A DNA stretch of 64,000 bases from Opitutaceae bacterium TAV5 (GCA_000242935.3 CP007053.1:5627001-5691000); one strand, 5' to 3'; positions 25,580-34,637 are shown, counted from the first letter of the stretch. Numbers and translations: made by a program. The notes: generated by a model from the letters alone, not told the origin.

Positions 25580-27208
25580 TCAGGGATCATTGCTCGGGTT
25601 GCGGTCGAGTTCATGGTCGATCCAGGCGCGGAGGGACTCCTGCTGGTTCTGGGCTTCCTCGAGTTCGCTGATCTTGCGGGCGGCGTCGGGTCCGGCGGGG
25701 TCGCGCTGGCCGAGGGCAAGCTGGCCGGCGAGGAGGACATCCTGCCGGGTGAGGTTGCGGAGGGTGTTGCGCGAGACGCGGCGCAGGTCTTCGCGAATGG
25801 CGGGAGTGAGCGCGGACCGGAGCGCGGCCTGGAACGCGGCGACGGAGCCGGAGGGCTGGACAAGGAGCGTCATGCGGTTGGACATGACGAGGGTGGTGGA
25901 GGCGCCGAGCGTTCCGAGCGAGAAATCGAAGCCGGCGACATAGCCGTCGACGACGGGGAGAAAGGGAGCGACGCTTTCCGGCACCTGGATGTCGATAACC
26001 GAGGGCAGCCAGCCGCTGGCACGACAGAAGGCGGCGTTGCCGGAGAAGGAGGTGAGAAAACGGAGAAAATCGAGCGCCTCGTCCGGGTGGGGCGACTGGC
26101 GGGTGATGCCGAAGGCCATGCCGGTGCTGTTGCCGGCTTCGGAGGGCGGACCGAGGATGTTGCGGCCGTAGTGCGGGTGGTCGCGGGCGGGGAGCGGCAC
26201 GTCGAAGACGCCGATCGTGAACGGGCAGATGGTGCGATAGACCGGGAGGTCCCAACTGCCGGTGGCGATCATGAGCGCGCGGTTCTGGGCGAAGTAAAAG
26301 GTGGCGTCTTCGTGCCGGAGCTGTTCGTAGCCGGCCTGCATGGTGAGGCTGGTCTCGCGGGCGATGGCGAGAGCGTCGGCGAAAGCGGGCGTGTCGGCGT
26401 TCCACGCGCCGCGCAGCCAGGCGAGGCCGATTTCGGCGCCGGCAGGCATGAGCGTGCGCGTCTGGTCGATCTGGCGGGAGAGGCGCTGGGTCTGGCCGGA
26501 AACCATCTTGTTGATGAGGATGGGGCCGTTGTCGTACGAGCCGGCGATCGGGATCACGTTGCAGCCGGTGTCGGCGGCGATCTTGCGGATGCGTTCGCAG
26601 AGGGCGATGAACCCGTCGTACGTGGCCGGCGGCGGCGTGTCGCCGAGCAACTGGCGCCAGAGGTCGCGGTTGTAGTAGAGCCGCACGGTGAACATCGAGA
26701 GAGGGACGCCGTAGTAGTCGAGGAGGTTGGGGCGGTAACTGAAATTGCCCGACATGCCGTCGATGAACGTATCGCGCCAGGGGATACCGGCGAGCGGCGT
26801 ATCGTGGTTGTAGGGATTGGGCAGGGCGACGTCGGCGGTGACGGGCCGGTAGAAGCGGGAGAGCGTCTCGTCGTCGAGATTGCGGTCGATCTGGATGATG
26901 TCGGTGGCGGTGCCGCCGACGAGCTGGGTTTTGGTCCACTGGGCGTAGGTGCGCTTGGGGATGGGCACCTGTTCGATGCGGACGCCCGGATGAAGGCTTT
27001 CGTACTCGCGGGCGAGCGCGTCGAGCGCGTCGCGCAGGCCGGATTCGAGTTGCCAGTGGGCGAAGCGGACAACGATGCGGCCGTCGGCGGGTTGCCCGGA
27101 CCGGCCGTGCTGCCAGACGCGCAGCGTGGCGAACGCAAAGCAGCCAAGCAGGAGGGCGAGGCCGACCAGGGGCGCGAGGCGAAGGCGCGAGGCGGAGCGG
27201 GTCGTCAT
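25580..27208 (-). CDS. Extracellular solute-binding lipoprotein (family 1, sugar ABC type)
   Basis: 542-aa exported protein. The N-terminal hydrophobic helix ends in a lipobox (LALLLGC, Cys23), so it is probably a lipoprotein. The body has the family-1 solute-binding layout: IVVRFAHWQLESGLRDALDALA, the long TATDIIQIDRN hinge region, and a late TGMAFGITRQSPHPDEALDFLRFL segment. No ABC permease or ATPase genes occur in the window, so it is an orphan binding protein here. Its start overlaps the stop of the TPR gene (27205-28056) by 4 bp (ATGA), which suggests a functional pair. Ligand inferred to be an amino-sugar oligosaccharide from neighbouring GH20-like genes. Confidence 0.82.
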   Translation of the reverse strand: MTTRSASRLRLAPLVGLALLLGCFAFATLRVWQHGRSGQPADGRIVVRFAHWQLESGLRDALDALAREYESLHPGVRIEQVPIPKRTYAQWTKTQLVGGTATDIIQIDRNLDDETLSRFYRPVTADVALPNPYNHDTPLAGIPWRDTFIDGMSGNFSYRPNLLDYYGVPLSMFTVRLYYNRDLWRQLLGDTPPPATYDGFIALCERIRKIAADTGCNVIPIAGSYDNGPILINKMVSGQTQRLSRQIDQTRTLMPAGAEIGLAWLRGAWNADTPAFADALAIARETSLTMQAGYEQLRHEDATFYFAQNRALMIATGSWDLPVYRTICPFTIGVFDVPLPARDHPHYGRNILGPPSEAGNSTGMAFGITRQSPHPDEALDFLRFLTSFSGNAAFCRASGWLPSVIDIQVPESVAPFLPVVDGYVAGFDFSLGTLGASTTLVMSNRMTLLVQPSGSVAAFQAALRSALTPAIREDLRRVSRNTLRNLTRQDVLLAGQLALGQRDPAGPDAARKISELEEAQNQQESLRAWIDHELDRNPSNDP

Positions 27209-28056
27209 GGCGCGGCGGCGAGGGCCGCGGGAGAGGAGAGCGCGGCGAGGGTTTCGGTGATCGTGCGGCGACGGACATCGCGCCGGAAGTCGGCGAGAAA
27301 GGTTTCGTAATAGCGCCGGGCCTCGTCGGCATGGCCGAGCTCGCGGGCCAACTCGCCGCAGCGCACGAGGGCGTCGGCGCGCAGGGTGGCGCGGAGGATG
27401 CCGGCGTCGAGCGCGGCGCGGAAGTGGTCGAGCGCGAGTTGCGAGCCGAGCCCGAAACGGAGGGCGGCTTCGCCGAGCACGAGATGGAGATCGCGACGCG
27501 AGGCGGCATCCGGCTGGCGGTCGGCGAGCGGAGTGAGGCGAGCGACGGTCTGCGCACGATCTTCGGGGCGGCCGCCGGAGCGGTACAGCTCGATGAGCGC
27601 GAGTTTCACGCGGGCCTGGCCGGCGAGGGGATGATCGGGGCGGGTGGAAATCAGCTCGCGATAATAGCGCGCCGCGGCTTCCGGATCGGCGGGCGTGCGG
27701 TGAAGGTGCTCGATGCGGCCGAGGTAATAGAGGGCGGCGAGGCCGGTCTCGTCGCCGGGGTTTTCCTCGTGGAGGCGGGTGAGGAGTGTCGCGGCGCGGC
27801 GGATGTTGGCGTCGGTTTTCGGCTGGAGCTGGAGCAGCGTGAGAGCCGTGCCGAGCCGGGTCTCGCGGTCCGTGTCACCGGTGTCGCCGGCGGCGGCGAA
27901 GGCCTGGTGGGCTTCGTGAAAAAGGCCGCGGGCGACGTCGTCCCATGCCACGGCAGCAGCGGGCGCGGGTGCGGATGCGGCGGAGAGGAAGGCGACGCCG
28001 GGGAGGAGCGCGGCGAGCAGGCGAAGGCGGGCGGAGATCTGGAGACGGCCGGGCAT
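27205..28056 (-). CDS. Secreted TPR-repeat protein
   Basis: 283-aa protein. The start at 28056 (MPGRLQISARLRLLAALLPG) was chosen because a signal peptide follows; a longer in-frame extension upstream is antisense-like low-complexity translation and overlaps the preceding gene. The mature part is helical with tetratricopeptide-type repeats (WDDVARGLFHEAHQAFAAAGD, ALYYLGRIEHLHRTPADPEAA, LRCGELARELGHADEARRYY). Such proteins provide protein-protein contact surfaces in the periplasm. It lies 2 bp after the GH20-like gene stop and overlaps the solute-binding gene, so it is inside the operon; possibly it organises the binding protein. Confidence 0.8.
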   Translation of the reverse strand: MPGRLQISARLRLLAALLPGVAFLSAASAPAPAAAVAWDDVARGLFHEAHQAFAAAGDTGDTDRETRLGTALTLLQLQPKTDANIRRAATLLTRLHEENPGDETGLAALYYLGRIEHLHRTPADPEAAARYYRELISTRPDHPLAGQARVKLALIELYRSGGRPEDRAQTVARLTPLADRQPDAASRRDLHLVLGEAALRFGLGSQLALDHFRAALDAGILRATLRADALVRCGELARELGHADEARRYYETFLADFRRDVRRRTITETLAALSSPAALAAAP

Positions 28057-28058
28057 GC

Positions 28059-30074
28059 TCACTGGATGCGGCTGGGCGTGGCGGCCTGGTGATGGGTGAG
28101 CGTGAGGTTGTGGGCGGTGTGGGCCGGGTAAACCGTTTCGCTCGGGCAGGCGAGTTCCTCGATCGGGTGGGCGCCGGGCGCGGCGAGCCACGCGTCGAGC
28201 CGGGTTTGCAGGGTTTCGAGCCGGAGGAGGAGGCCACCGTAGCGGCGTTCGATGACTTCCCAGCCGAACGGCCTGTAGAGCTCGTGCCAGAGCGCGTGGT
28301 GGGCTTGCCAGAGCGCGCGGATTTCGTCGCGGAGAGCGGGAACGGTCTTGACGGCGGCGCGGCGCAGGGCCGCGGCGTCGCCGGCCATGTAGTCGTGACG
28401 CAAGGACAGGTGAAGCGCGGCCTTGTGCGAGAGCACGGCGGCGAGCCGGGAGACGTAGCCGAGGCGGGCGTCGCCGGGCGAGCGGCCGGCCCGCTCCGCA
28501 CAGCGTTGCGAGAGCTGCGCGTAGTGGGCCGGCCATGCTTCGGGGATGTGTTTGTCGAGGAAGTTGAGCAGCGGATCGTGCCAGAGCAGCCACTTGGCCG
28601 GGTTGGCGTTGACCTCGCCGGGATCTCCGGAGCCGGGCGTGCAGTCGAGGTCGCTCGCGGCCATCCAGGCCTCGCTGCTGGCGGCGCAACTGCCGAGGAA
28701 ATGCGCGGAGACCTGCGCTTCGGCGCGAGCGGAGGTGGCGGCGAAACCGAGCTCCGCAAAAAACTGGATGGCGGGCAGCGCGGAAAGCACGTCGCACTCC
28801 ATGCCGTCGTCGCCCCAGAGTGTGACAAAGGCCTCGCGCAGGCCGTTGGCGCGGGCGGACTGCATGCCGGCGCGGAGGGTGGCGAACGAATGGGGGAGCG
28901 CGGCCCAGGGGCGGTTCCATGTCCAGACACCGCCGGCAAAGACGGGCTCCTTGCCCATGGCACGGTGGCGGGCGATCCAGTCGTCGTAGAACTCCGGGTC
29001 GGTGTGGTAATAATCCCAGTACACGAGCTGCACGTCGGCGGGCACGCGGGCGGCGGCCTCGGGAGGGACGACGGAGGCGCGGTCGTAGTATCCGTTGGTG
29101 CGCGAGCCGAGGCGGAAATACATGTCGCTCCAGATCATCGGGGCGAGGCCGAGGCGGCGGCAGATGGCGGCGGTGCGTTCGAGGTGGGTGGCGAGGATCT
29201 CGAAGGGGGGTTGCAGGCCGTTGCGGAAGCGGTACTGGCCGGAACCGATGCCGTGGGCCTCGTCCATGCCGATATGGATGCGGCGCGAGCGGAACGGGGA
29301 GGAGGCGGCGGCGATCATTTTTTCCACCAGCGCCTCGCTGCCGGCGTCGCCGGCGAGGAGGACGCCGCCGGTGTCCTGGAGAGGACGATACGGGGGCCAC
29401 TGGAGCACCTGTTCGAGGTGGCCGAGCGTCTGGATGCAGGGGACGGCCTCGATGCCGAGGGCGGCGGCGTAGTCGTCGATATGGCGCAGGTCTTCCTGCG
29501 TGTAGCGGCCGCGGAAGTAGCCGAAGAGCGGTTCGCCGGGGATCTCGTAGGTGTCCTCGGTGTAGAGCATGAGCTGGTTGATGCCCATGAGCGCGAGGTG
29601 GCGGATGATCCGCTCGATGACGGGAACGCGCAGGACGCCGTTGCGCGACACGTCGAGCATGACGCCGAGTGTGTCAAAGGCGGCGCTCTCCGTGGTGTCG
29701 GCCAGCGGCTGGCCGCTTTCGATGCGGCCCATGAGGATGCCGAGCGCGCGGAAGGCATCGGTGGAGCGCGCATAGTCGATGGTGATGTGACCGGGCGAGG
29801 TGACTTTTATCGACAGGGATCCGGCGCGGGCGGCAGGGCGGGCGGGGACCGTTGGCCGGAAGCGGACGGAAAGGACGGAGCTGCCGGCGGCGTGGCCGGG
29901 AGGGAGGACGAAGCGTTCGGGAAACATCCCGGTGATGGCGGCGAGGCCGCGGGTCAGTTCGGCGGGCACGCCGCCGGGGAAGGCCAGCCGGGAGGGAGCG
30001 GCGGGAGCCGGAGCAGGGGCGGTGGCCGGAGCGGCGGTGGAGTGGATTTCTTCGTCGAGAAGGGCTGGTTTCAT
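28059..30074 (-). CDS. GH20-like glycoside hydrolase
   Basis: 671-aa protein, start at MKPALLDEEIHS because upstream in-frame sequence is Arg/Pro-rich shadow translation. It contains the GH20 Asp-Glu pair in RRIHIGMDEAHGIGSG (Asp271-Glu272), preceded by barrel strands LALMGINQLMLYTEDTYEI and GIEAVPCIQTLGHLEQVL. An N-terminal alpha/beta domain (about residues 30-115) plausibly corresponds to the GH20b domain. The Met in place of the usual second Gly of HxGGDE is a visible variation. No signal peptide. It follows the dehydrogenase gene by 11 bp and precedes the TPR gene by 2 bp. Likely releases N-acetylhexosamine from imported glycans, but specificity is uncertain. Confidence 0.78.
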   Translation of the reverse strand: MKPALLDEEIHSTAAPATAPAPAPAAPSRLAFPGGVPAELTRGLAAITGMFPERFVLPPGHAAGSSVLSVRFRPTVPARPAARAGSLSIKVTSPGHITIDYARSTDAFRALGILMGRIESGQPLADTTESAAFDTLGVMLDVSRNGVLRVPVIERIIRHLALMGINQLMLYTEDTYEIPGEPLFGYFRGRYTQEDLRHIDDYAAALGIEAVPCIQTLGHLEQVLQWPPYRPLQDTGGVLLAGDAGSEALVEKMIAAASSPFRSRRIHIGMDEAHGIGSGQYRFRNGLQPPFEILATHLERTAAICRRLGLAPMIWSDMYFRLGSRTNGYYDRASVVPPEAAARVPADVQLVYWDYYHTDPEFYDDWIARHRAMGKEPVFAGGVWTWNRPWAALPHSFATLRAGMQSARANGLREAFVTLWGDDGMECDVLSALPAIQFFAELGFAATSARAEAQVSAHFLGSCAASSEAWMAASDLDCTPGSGDPGEVNANPAKWLLWHDPLLNFLDKHIPEAWPAHYAQLSQRCAERAGRSPGDARLGYVSRLAAVLSHKAALHLSLRHDYMAGDAAALRRAAVKTVPALRDEIRALWQAHHALWHELYRPFGWEVIERRYGGLLLRLETLQTRLDAWLAAPGAHPIEELACPSETVYPAHTAHNLTLTHHQAATPSRIQ

Positions 30075-30085
30075 GATTGGCAAGG

Positions 30086-31366
30086 TCAGGGCAAGGCGGG
30101 TGTGGCCGTGAGGAGGGCGTCGATAGCCCCGGAAAGGTTGCCGGAATCGGCCGGCGTGGCGGTGCGGGGTGCGGCGGATACAGTGTGAAGGCGGGGCCAG
30201 GCGCCGGTTTCGAGGAATGCGCGCATGGCGTCGTCGAGTCCGTCGATATGGAAAAATTCCTGGCCGGCGTCGTCGTGGCGAGGGTGGCGGAGGGCGGCGG
30301 GAAAGTCCGCGATCGTGCCGGCCGAAAGATAGCAGAGGGCGTTGAGGCGGACGAAGGGGCGGCAGTCTTCGAGGCGGGTCGAGGGGCGGGAGGTCTCGCC
30401 CCGAAGATAGCGGTGGTAATCGAGATGATTGGCCGCGAGGAGATCGAAGGAGGGGAGGGGACGGCGTTCGGGGGGCATGCGGTGGTCGTGCCAGGTGATC
30501 GCGTAATGCGACCTGGCGACCCAGTCGATGCGGGCCTCGTCGGTGACGAGCGTCTCGCAAAGCGTGTCGATACCGTGCAGGGCGTGGGTGAGGGCGAGGC
30601 GAAGGGTGACGCCGTCCGGAGTGGATACACGGGCGAAGACGGTGTCGGCGCCCTCGATGTCGTGCGCGCGCCAGAGCGAGGCTTGCACGCCGGCCGGCGG
30701 AGCCCAGTCGAGGACGGCGCGGGGGCCGGCCCAGAAGAGGGCGTTGTGGACGTAGTGCGCCATGGCGTTGGCCAGGCAGGAGTCGAGGAGCAGGCGGCCG
30801 TCGGGGGAGCGGAGGCGGCCGGCCCAGGCGTTGCGCCGGAAGTAGGCGGAGGGGCGGGGGCGTTGCCCGAGCAGGCGCACTTCGCGAAGGCGGCCGAATT
30901 CACCGGCGAGGAGGCGGGATTTCAGGGCGAGGTGCGCGGGCTCGATGATGAAGTTGAAACCGACAAGGGTGGTTTTGGCGGCGCGGCGGTCGCAGGCGAT
31001 CATCGCCTCCAGCTCACCGGGATCGAGGGTGGGCGGTTTTTCCAGGTAGACGGCGACGCCGCGTTCGACGGCGTCGCGGTGCATGGGCGCGTGCAGGGCG
31101 ATGGGGGTGGGGATGACGACAAGATCGAGACCGCCGGGAGAGGCGAGGCTGGCGTCGAGCATCGCGCGGTGGTCGGCAAACACACGGATGCCGCGTTCGC
31201 GAAACCGCCAGCGTTGGCATTCGTCCGGAAATGCGTCGGGACGCGGATCGCAGGTGGCGACCAGGCGGGCCGCGCCGTTCTCCTCCAGCCGCAGCAGCGC
31301 TTCGTGATGCGAACCGGCAAAGCCGCCGAGGCCGATGATGGCGGTGCGGAGAGGCGCGGCGTTCAT
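30086..31366 (-). CDS. Gfo/Idh/MocA family NAD(P)-dependent oxidoreductase
   Basis: 426-aa cytoplasmic oxidoreductase. The Rossmann start is clear (LRTAIIGLGGFAGSHHEALL, GxGxxG), followed by ATCDPRP and the family signature YLEKPPTLDPGEL, whose Lys is the catalytic/cofactor-positioning residue. The C-terminal alpha/beta domain follows (TTLVGFNFIIEPAHLALKS, AMAHYVHNALFWAG). These enzymes oxidise or reduce sugars, inositols or sugar derivatives. It is the second gene of the operon led by the TIM-barrel protein and is followed 11 bp later by the GH20-like gene. Its leader shows a CCACCTCCTCTCC pyrimidine tract instead of a Shine-Dalgarno. Confidence 0.88.
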   Translation of the reverse strand: MNAAPLRTAIIGLGGFAGSHHEALLRLEENGAARLVATCDPRPDAFPDECQRWRFRERGIRVFADHRAMLDASLASPGGLDLVVIPTPIALHAPMHRDAVERGVAVYLEKPPTLDPGELEAMIACDRRAAKTTLVGFNFIIEPAHLALKSRLLAGEFGRLREVRLLGQRPRPSAYFRRNAWAGRLRSPDGRLLLDSCLANAMAHYVHNALFWAGPRAVLDWAPPAGVQASLWRAHDIEGADTVFARVSTPDGVTLRLALTHALHGIDTLCETLVTDEARIDWVARSHYAITWHDHRMPPERRPLPSFDLLAANHLDYHRYLRGETSRPSTRLEDCRPFVRLNALCYLSAGTIADFPAALRHPRHDDAGQEFFHIDGLDDAMRAFLETGAWPRLHTVSAAPRTATPADSGNLSGAIDALLTATPALP

Positions 31367-31411
31367 ATGGCGGGAGCGGAGAGGAGGTGGGTGCAGCCAG
31401 CGGGTTAGCGG

Positions 31412-32395
31412 TTAGCGGGCGGGAGCCTTGTCCTGCGCGGCCGGTATGGCGGACGGCTTGCCCTTGCCGCCCTCGAGGAGGAGGCGGAGGGTGCGATACT
31501 GGTGGAGCAGGACGCCGCCGAAAGCGGAGTCGCTGCGGAGGGTGGAGCGGACCTCGTCGAGCGTGCGGAGAAAATCGGCGGCGGGCTGGCCGTAGAAGGT
31601 GATCTGCGGCTCGTCCTTGAGTTCGACGGTTTCGAGAGACGGATAAACGGGTTTGCCGATCTTGCGGCCATAGGCGAGTTCCGCAGTGCAGAGGTACGTC
31701 ACGGAGTTGGGGCCGACGGCCTTGCGGCGATAGGACATCACGCCGATGTAGTCGGAAAGATCCTGGATGTGTTGATGGAAGTTTTTCTTTGCGCCGTTGT
31801 AGGCGACGACGAGCCGCTCGTGGCTGTCGTACCAGGAGGGAATGTCGTAGGCGACGGTGAGCGCGGGGTCGGCGGCTTTGACGAGCGGGTAGATCGCCGC
31901 CATCGTGTCGAGCGTTTCGCGGATGACGCCGGGTTCGTCGCCGTTTTTCCAGCGCGGCGTCAGGTAGGGCTCGATGTCGTAGTGGATGCCGGCGAACCCG
32001 GCACCGGGGGGCTGGGCCTTGTGAAAGGCGAGGAGGGAGCGGAGCGCCTGCAACGTTTCCGGGCGGTTCGCCTCGAAGGCCATTTCGGCGGAGCCGTCGA
32101 GCGCCTCCACCCGGATGCCGGCGGCGCGAGCCTCGCGGAGGAGGGCGCTCATGGCGGCGGTGTCGGTCATCGCGCGGGCTTCGCCGCGGCCGGTGTAGCG
32201 GATCTGCACGAGGAGCAGGTCGATGCCGTGCCGCTGGCTGAAGGCGAGCAACTCCGCGCGGCGGGCGGGCTCGACGACCTCCTCCCGATGCCAGACCCAC
32301 ATGCCGAGACCGCCCGGTGAGGCAGCGGAAAGCGGAGCCGCGAAAGAAGTGAAGAGGAAAATTGGAAGGAGGTGCCTGTAAATATTGCGGCGCAT
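31412..32395 (-). CDS. Secreted TIM-barrel glycosidase-like protein, unknown family
   Basis: 327-aa exported protein, start at MRRNIYRHLLPIFLFTSFAAPLSAA, a clean signal peptide (an in-frame ATG 12 codons earlier precedes it). The mature chain has alternating strands and helices of a TIM barrel: GMWVWHREEVVEP, GIDLLLVQIRYTG, GFAGIHYDIEPYLTPRW, LTVAYDIPSWYD, YIGVMSYRRKA and VYPSLETVELKDEPQITFYG. The Asp-Ile-Glu at the end of one strand is a plausible catalytic site, as in several hydrolase barrels. I do not recognise a named family with certainty. First gene of the GH20 operon. Confidence 0.72.
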   Translation of the reverse strand: MRRNIYRHLLPIFLFTSFAAPLSAASPGGLGMWVWHREEVVEPARRAELLAFSQRHGIDLLLVQIRYTGRGEARAMTDTAAMSALLREARAAGIRVEALDGSAEMAFEANRPETLQALRSLLAFHKAQPPGAGFAGIHYDIEPYLTPRWKNGDEPGVIRETLDTMAAIYPLVKAADPALTVAYDIPSWYDSHERLVVAYNGAKKNFHQHIQDLSDYIGVMSYRRKAVGPNSVTYLCTAELAYGRKIGKPVYPSLETVELKDEPQITFYGQPAADFLRTLDEVRSTLRSDSAFGGVLLHQYRTLRLLLEGGKGKPSAIPAAQDKAPAR

Positions 32396-32561
32396 GAAAT
32401 AATTACTGCCGGTGTACTGTAATTGTGTCAATCTGTATTCAGGTTTGAATTTTTATGATCATTTAATCATTTGAAGTAAAGTAACTTATATTTTCTGGTC
32501 GACTTTCGGAGTCTGTGGCCCGGCGTTTGAACCAATCGGCCGGCCGGGAGGGACGGGCGGG
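32396..32561 (-). promoter_or_regulatory. AT-rich promoter/operator region of the GH20 operon
   Basis: A 166-bp AT-rich island in an otherwise GC-rich window, between the ROK gene and the operon it probably controls. On the minus strand it has a TTGACA hexamer (32431-32426) with only a weak -10 match about 17 bp on, and several T/A-rich arms such as TTCAAACCTGAA and AAATGATTAAATGATC. AT-rich half-sites are typical of NagC/Mlc-type ROK operators. Exact sites cannot be fixed. Confidence 0.45.
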
Positions 32562-33764
32562 TTATTTCCGTTTTCTGTCCGGATTGCGGGGCGTGCGCGG
32601 TTTGTTGTTGTCGCCCGCGGCTGTCTGCGAGCCGGACTTGCGCTGACCGAGCCGGGAGGCCAGGCCGCGATGGAGGGCGAGGAGGGCGCCTCCGAGGACG
32701 GTGCCCTCGAGGCCCATGCCGGAGCGCAACAGGTCGAAGCGGCGGCCGGGGACCGGGATGAGGTTCCGGTCAACCGTGTCGCGCACGATGCCGAAGCGGT
32801 CGCGGGTGAAGCGTTCGTCGTTGGTGCTGAGGATGAGGCAGCTCACGTCGAGCAGGTTGACGATGCCGGCGAGGCCCTCGGCCCAGGCGCGATAAAAGGC
32901 GTCGAGAGAGGCTTCGTCGGAGAGAGGGTCCGCTGCGCCGGCCTGGCCGGAGGCGAGAGTGAAGCAGGCCGAGAGGAGGTTGCGGTCGACTTCGCCGGCG
33001 GCGGAGTTGCTGCCATGGAAGATTTTTTCGCCAATGACGAGGGCGAGACCGAAGACCCGGGGCTGGCCAGGATCGTTCCTGAGCAGGAAGTAGATGAAGG
33101 AATCGCGGTCGCGGGCGGCTCCGATGTGGTGCTCGGCGTAAGCGCCGCAGGCGACATTGCGTTCCACCCAGACAGGGTGGCCGAGTTTTTCCGCGATTGT
33201 CTGGCGCAGCGGAAAGCGGGTGACGCCCAGGGAGCGGGACATGAGAATGGTGCCGCTGGCGGAATCGACGACACCGGGGACGCTGATGCCGGCCCCGGCA
33301 AACTGCTCCATGGCGAGGCCGGAGCGGTCGGCCAGCTCCGCGAGGCGGGCTGGCAGGAGGGCAGCCAGTTCGTCCACGGACATCCCGGGAGGGAGGGTTT
33401 CCTGGGTGAGCACGTGCCCGGCTGCATTGGCGAGGGTGAGGCGGTGGCCGAGCGGCTCCAGGCCGACGCCGAGGCTCCAGGCGGCGTCCGCCACGAGCTC
33501 CAGTTCGGTCTCCTTGGGGCCGACGCGCTCGGCCTCGATGGGGGCGCCCTCGCGCACGAGGCCGGATTCCTTGAGGTCGCGCACGATGTTGGAGACGGTG
33601 GAAGCCTGGAGCCGGGTGGCACGGGTGATCTGCCGCTGCGAGAGGCACTGGCGGCGGGCGATCAGGCCGAGCACGCGCAGGCGGTTGCGCTCGGCTCCGG
33701 CTTTCTGGGTGAAGGCTCCTTCGCCGCTTTCAGCCAGCGGCCATGCTTTCTCGAAAAATTCCAT
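32562..33764 (-). CDS. ROK family transcriptional regulator (NagC/XylR-like)
   Basis: 400-aa protein with an N-terminal winged HTH (NRLRVLGLIARRQCLSQRQI, STVSNIVRDLKESGLVREG) and a ROK sugar-kinase-like C-terminal domain (LGVGLEPLGHRLTLANAAG, AGISVPGVVDSASGTILMS, VWVERNVACGAYAEHHIGAA). It lacks a clear Cys-rich zinc motif typical of active ROK kinases, in keeping with a regulator. Orientation and position, just upstream of the TIM-barrel/dehydrogenase/GH20/TPR/binding-protein operon, suggest it senses an amino sugar or its phosphate and controls that operon. Confidence 0.9.
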   Translation of the reverse strand: MEFFEKAWPLAESGEGAFTQKAGAERNRLRVLGLIARRQCLSQRQITRATRLQASTVSNIVRDLKESGLVREGAPIEAERVGPKETELELVADAAWSLGVGLEPLGHRLTLANAAGHVLTQETLPPGMSVDELAALLPARLAELADRSGLAMEQFAGAGISVPGVVDSASGTILMSRSLGVTRFPLRQTIAEKLGHPVWVERNVACGAYAEHHIGAARDRDSFIYFLLRNDPGQPRVFGLALVIGEKIFHGSNSAAGEVDRNLLSACFTLASGQAGAADPLSDEASLDAFYRAWAEGLAGIVNLLDVSCLILSTNDERFTRDRFGIVRDTVDRNLIPVPGRRFDLLRSGMGLEGTVLGGALLALHRGLASRLGQRKSGSQTAAGDNNKPRTPRNPDRKRK

Positions 33765-33867
33765 TGCCGGAATCTATCGAAAAAAAGACGCGAAAAACAA
33801 CGGGGAAATCATGGACGGGCGCGAAATCTGCTTGATGTGATCTCGAAAATTCAAAATATTTCGACAC

Positions 33868-34599
33868 ATGAAACATTCAAAATGTCTTCTGTTACCCTTG
33901 GTAATTATGGCGGGAGTTTCTCCCTTCTTTGGTCGGGCACAGGTCGTCGTGATTGATAATTTCGACGAATACAACAATGCGACCTACATTCAGGCGCAGA
34001 ACACCGCCTGGAGCCGGTCCGGGGCTGCCACCGCGGATGGCATCTACAGCATCGCCGGCGGACAGACCGGTCGCGGGGCCAGTTATTCCGCCAACTGGGG
34101 TGGAGGCAATCTGGGGCGGGTGCGTTACACGTTTGCTTCGGCGCAGTCGTACGAATCCGGCACGGTTTTCACGGTGGACCTTGCGGTGACGGTTTCCTCC
34201 GGGGGGACGGCTCCGGCGGCCGATACGCTGGTGTCGGCGCAGATTGCCAACGGCGATCCGAATGATGCAGCCACCTCGATCTGGGTGACGGCCGGGCAGG
34301 CGCTGACTTCCGGCAGCTATACGACCTTCTCGTTCCTGTTTGACGGGGCGACGACCTCCTCCGTGCAGGGGACGGCTTCGCTGGCGGATGTCCTCAGCAG
34401 TGTGACGAGTATCACGCTCCAGTTTGCCAACAATTCAGGGGCGGGCCGGCAGACGATCACCTTCGACAACCTTGCGGTCACGCCTGGCAGCGGGCCGACC
34501 ATCCCCGAGGCTTCGACGACGGCGTTGCTGCTGGCCGGTATCGCAGGTACGATGACGGCGTGCCGCATGGGCGGGCGTTTCCGGCGCAAGACCTGCTGA
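33868..34599 (+). CDS. PEP-CTERM-type surface protein
   Basis: 243-aa exported protein: signal peptide (KCLLLPLVIMAGVSPFFGRAQ), a beta-rich Ser/Thr/Gly body, and a C-terminal sorting module IPEASTTALLLAGIAG with a basic tail ending GGRFRRKTC. The PEA form matches the tail of the protein at 16056-16880. The body resembles the 8889-9728 protein (VVVIDNF, ITFDNLAVTPG) in overall style rather than in detail. It is followed 38 bp later by a pseudopilin gene on the same strand, again pairing a surface protein with a pseudopilin. Function unknown. Confidence 0.85.
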   Translation: MKHSKCLLLPLVIMAGVSPFFGRAQVVVIDNFDEYNNATYIQAQNTAWSRSGAATADGIYSIAGGQTGRGASYSANWGGGNLGRVRYTFASAQSYESGTVFTVDLAVTVSSGGTAPAADTLVSAQIANGDPNDAATSIWVTAGQALTSGSYTTFSFLFDGATTSSVQGTASLADVLSSVTSITLQFANNSGAGRQTITFDNLAVTPGSGPTIPEASTTALLLAGIAGTMTACRMGGRFRRKTC

Positions 34600-34637
34600 A
34601 GCTTATCCCGATCGATCAGAACAAAGACAAAGGATTC

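Noticed and set aside
27205-29400. 731-aa version of the TPR protein
   Set aside because: The N-terminal 448 residues are out-of-frame shadow of the GH20-like gene; the signal peptide begins at 28056.
28059-30560. Extended 833-aa version of the GH20-like protein
   Set aside because: The first 162 residues are Arg/Pro-rich and overlap the dehydrogenase gene in another frame; the protein-like sequence begins at Met (30074).
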